8,931 nucleotides of DNA, taken from assembly GCA_963977675.1 (NCBI GenBank), contig CAXBPY010000085.1:1-8931 (forward strand), written 5' to 3'. The notes under the pieces were generated by a model. That model saw nothing but the letters and a program-made list of their open reading frames with translations. It was not told where the DNA came from and made no database searches. Source of the DNA: CAXBPY01 sp003455275. GTDB taxonomy: Bacteria > Bacteroidota > Bacteroidia > Chitinophagales > UBA10324. The position numbers and the translations under genes are program-made. This document shows positions 7,720-8,931 of this stretch, piece after piece. Numbering within the stretch: the first letter of the stretch is position 1; every line of letters begins with the position of its first letter.

Positions 7720-8346
7720 ATGAAGTTAAACAAGAAGGTTAAAGAAATGGAAGGAGCTGAGCAGAAGATTATTGCTGCGGCGAGAAGGATATTTCAGCGT
7801 AAGGGAATGGCAGGGGCTCGTATGGAAGAGATTGCAAATGAGGCAGGAATCAATAAAGCATTGCTTCATTACTATTTCCGTTCGAAAGAAAAATTATTTC
7901 AGGTGGTGATGACGGAAGCGAAAATGCAAATGCTCGGCCGCCTTCATCCGATTCTTGGCAGTGATGCCTCATTGTTTGAGAAGATTGAAAACTTTGTAGA
8001 AAGCTACATCAGTTTCATTTCCACAAATCCTTTTCTGCCCGGATTTATTCTTCACGAAATCAATCGCCATCCGGAAGAAATGGTGAAGATGATGCTCAGC
8101 AATGACAAGCGACCGAACCTGAATAAATTTTTTCTCCAGGTAGAATCAGAAATCAGAAAGAAAAACATCATCGCTATTCAGCCCGAACAACTATTCATCA
8201 ATATGCTTTCGATGTGTGTGTTTCCGTTTGTCGCCCGCCCGCTTCTTCAGGGAGTGATGAATGTGAGCGACAAAAAATTTTCATTGATGATTGAAGCACG
8301 CAAAAAAGAAATTCCAAAATTTATTATCAATGCAATTAAACGATAA
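7720..8346 (+). CDS. TetR/AcrR-family transcriptional regulator, 208 aa
   Basis: This is a one-component DNA-binding regulator, usually a repressor released by a small ligand. The N-terminal HTH covers about residues 12-62: KIIAAARRIFQRKG, then EEIANEAGINKALLHYYF, then SKEKLFQVV, matching the classic TetR pattern (A-x-x-x-F, G-hhx-Y-Y-F, S-K-E-x-L). Residues from about 75 onward are the helical ligand/dimer domain, which is too divergent to name a ligand. The total length is normal. ATG 7720 is directly downstream of the promoter and palindrome; ATG 7747 (MEGAEQK) is an alternative that would still keep the HTH intact. It is followed by a tolC-type gene on the same strand, a common arrangement in which TetR controls a multidrug or fatty-acid efflux pump. 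The first codons contain two more GTTAAA motifs in phase with the operator region. Confidence 0.93.
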   Translation: MKLNKKVKEMEGAEQKIIAAARRIFQRKGMAGARMEEIANEAGINKALLHYYFRSKEKLFQVVMTEAKMQMLGRLHPILGSDASLFEKIENFVESYISFISTNPFLPGFILHEINRHPEEMVKMMLSNDKRPNLNKFFLQVESEIRKKNIIAIQPEQLFINMLSMCVFPFVARPLLQGVMNVSDKKFSLMIEARKKEIPKFIINAIKR

Positions 8347-8352
8347 AGCCCA

Positions 8353-8461
8353 AAGCCCCACTCCCGACCTATCCCCTAAGGGGAGAGGAGCAGTCGCTGG
8401 TAATTTGCTTGCGCTGTATTTTCCCTCCCCTTGGGGGAGGGGTAAGATGTTGGTGGGGCTT
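8353..8461. repeat. REP/MITE-like palindromic intergenic element overlapping the tolC start
   Basis: A perfect 9-bp outer inverted repeat, AAGCCCCAC (8353-8361) and GTGGGGCTT (8453-8461), bounds a stretch with two internal GC-rich hairpins. The left hairpin is CCTaTCCCC/GGGGAgAGG (8368-8388, one mismatch, TAA loop). The right one is CCCTCCCC/GGGGAGGG (8423-8430 and 8434-8441, TTG loop). The region between them (about 8389-8422) is less structured. The local GC content and C/G-run composition differ sharply from the AT-rich surroundings. The element resembles short palindromic repeats common in Bacteroidota intergenic DNA (recognition from memory). It begins 7 bp after the tetR stop and ends inside the predicted tolC signal-peptide codons. 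Confidence 0.75.
8423..8441 (+). promoter_or_regulatory. Hairpin sequestering a Shine-Dalgarno-like sequence before tolC
   Basis: CCCTCCCC (8423-8430) pairs perfectly with GGGGAGGG (8434-8441), an 8-bp all-but-one GC stem with a 3-nt loop. The SD-like GGAGG (8436-8440), 6 nt before ATG 8447, is completely buried in the 3' arm. In mRNA this would hide the ribosome site or weaken read-through from tetR. It may be an incidental property of the repeat, since Bacteroidota rely little on Shine-Dalgarno pairing. Confidence 0.45.
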
Positions 8462-8931
8462 GTTGCTTTCCTTTTCACCTTTCACTTTTCACTCGCTCAA
8501 GTTTCCCTCGAAACCTGTTACGCCGCAGCAGCCGAACATTATCCAACAGCAGTTCAAACAAATTTGTACCAACAGATTTCGGAGTTACAGGCAAGAAATA
8601 TTTCCAATGCATTCAACCCGCAATTGCAATTAAATGGAACAGCGAGTTATCAAACACCGACTGTAACAGTTCCGATTAAAATTCCTGGAATAGAAATTCC
8701 GGAACAAAATCACGACCAATACAAAGTCGCGCTTGATGCGGGACAACTAATTTATGATGGTGGCATCACTAAACAGTCGCAACAAATTGTTCAACTCAAT
8801 TCACAATTGCAACAACAACAAGTGCAGGTTGATATTTACAAAGTTCGTGATATGGTGCTGCAATCTTTTTTTTCAGTGCTGTTGCTCGACCAGCAGAAAG
8901 AAATTCTCCTCACGCAGAAAAATACTTTCAC
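8447..8931 (+). CDS. TolC-family outer-membrane efflux protein, N-terminal 161 residues (3' end outside window)
   Basis: This is the outer-membrane channel of a tripartite efflux or type I secretion system. The signal peptide is MLVGLVAFLFTFHFSLAQ, cut near A17/Q18. The mature start VSLETCYAAAAEHYP is the characteristic beginning of the OEP coiled-coil repeat. LDAGQLIYDGGITKQ (97-111) is the family's conserved turn after the first beta segment, and a Gln-rich helix follows (QLNSQLQQQQVQ). The coding sequence runs in frame to the edge. ATG 8447 has GGAGG at 8436-8440, but both lie in a palindromic element. The signal peptide from this start lacks the usual N-terminal positive charge. The same frame is open upstream to ATG 8330, inside the tetR 3' end, so the true start is uncertain. 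Partners (adaptor and inner-membrane pump) would be to the right. Confidence 0.88.
   Translation, partial: MLVGLVAFLFTFHFSLAQVSLETCYAAAAEHYPTAVQTNLYQQISELQARNISNAFNPQLQLNGTASYQTPTVTVPIKIPGIEIPEQNHDQYKVALDAGQLIYDGGITKQSQQIVQLNSQLQQQQVQVDIYKVRDMVLQSFFSVLLLDQQKEILLTQKNTF

Noticed and set aside
8368..8441. The two GC hairpins as the tetR rho-independent terminator
   Set aside because: No T-run follows either stem, and the outer inverted repeat shows they are parts of a repeat element, although some attenuation is possible.
8281..8478. Minus-strand 65-codon frame (LPLPQGEG...PLPLGD)
   Set aside because: Pro/Gly/Leu-rich peptides of this kind are translations of the palindromic repeat; it also overlaps the tetR end and the tolC start.
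8409..8633. Plus-strand 74-codon frame overlapping the tolC start
   Set aside because: The overlapping frame encodes a clear signal peptide and OEP motifs; this one has none.

Overview
The window looks like chromosomal DNA from a member of the Bacteroidota. The signs are an AT-rich sequence, a TonB-dependent receptor with a carboxypeptidase-regulatory-like N-terminal domain, a large secreted adhesin-like protein carrying SprB, GEVED and Ig/PKD-like modules, and a near-perfect Bacteroidota promoter (TTTG, 17 nt, TATGTTTGC) in front of a tetR gene. Genus or order cannot be fixed from this sequence.

Layout. Four genes lie on the minus strand, read right to left. They are a TonB-dependent receptor (5239-7611), class II fumarase fumC (3665-5068, start corrected), a LutB/LldF-type iron-sulfur protein (2167-3552), and the first 632 residues of a secreted modular surface protein that runs off the left edge (1-1898). 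On the plus strand, divergent from the receptor, are a TetR-family regulator (7720-8346) and the first 161 residues of a TolC-family outer-membrane efflux protein (8447 to the right edge).

How the genes may work together. tetR followed by tolC is the usual beginning of a TetR-controlled tripartite efflux operon; the periplasmic adaptor and pump would lie beyond the right edge. A perfect 16-bp palindrome sits between the tetR promoter and its start codon and is a good candidate for the autoregulatory operator. fumC and the lutB-like gene are housekeeping or respiratory genes in the same orientation, 112 bp apart. The lutB-like gene has no lutA or lutC beside it. The adhesin-like gene has its own 268-bp leader and is probably a separate unit.

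Most unusual points. (1) The surface protein appears to have one SprB repeat split in two, with a whole GEVED-type domain inserted at its conserved 'PYTY' turn. (2) A palindromic REP/MITE-like element of about 110 bp fills the tetR-tolC gap and appears to supply the annotated tolC start codon, a hairpin-buried Shine-Dalgarno-like sequence and the first codons of the signal peptide. The tolC reading frame stays open through the element back to an ATG inside the end of tetR. (3) The tetR operator region has several overlapping AACC/GGTT half-sites and a GTTAAA motif repeated three times at exactly 13-bp spacing. I found no CRISPR array, rRNA or tRNA gene, transposase or phage gene.
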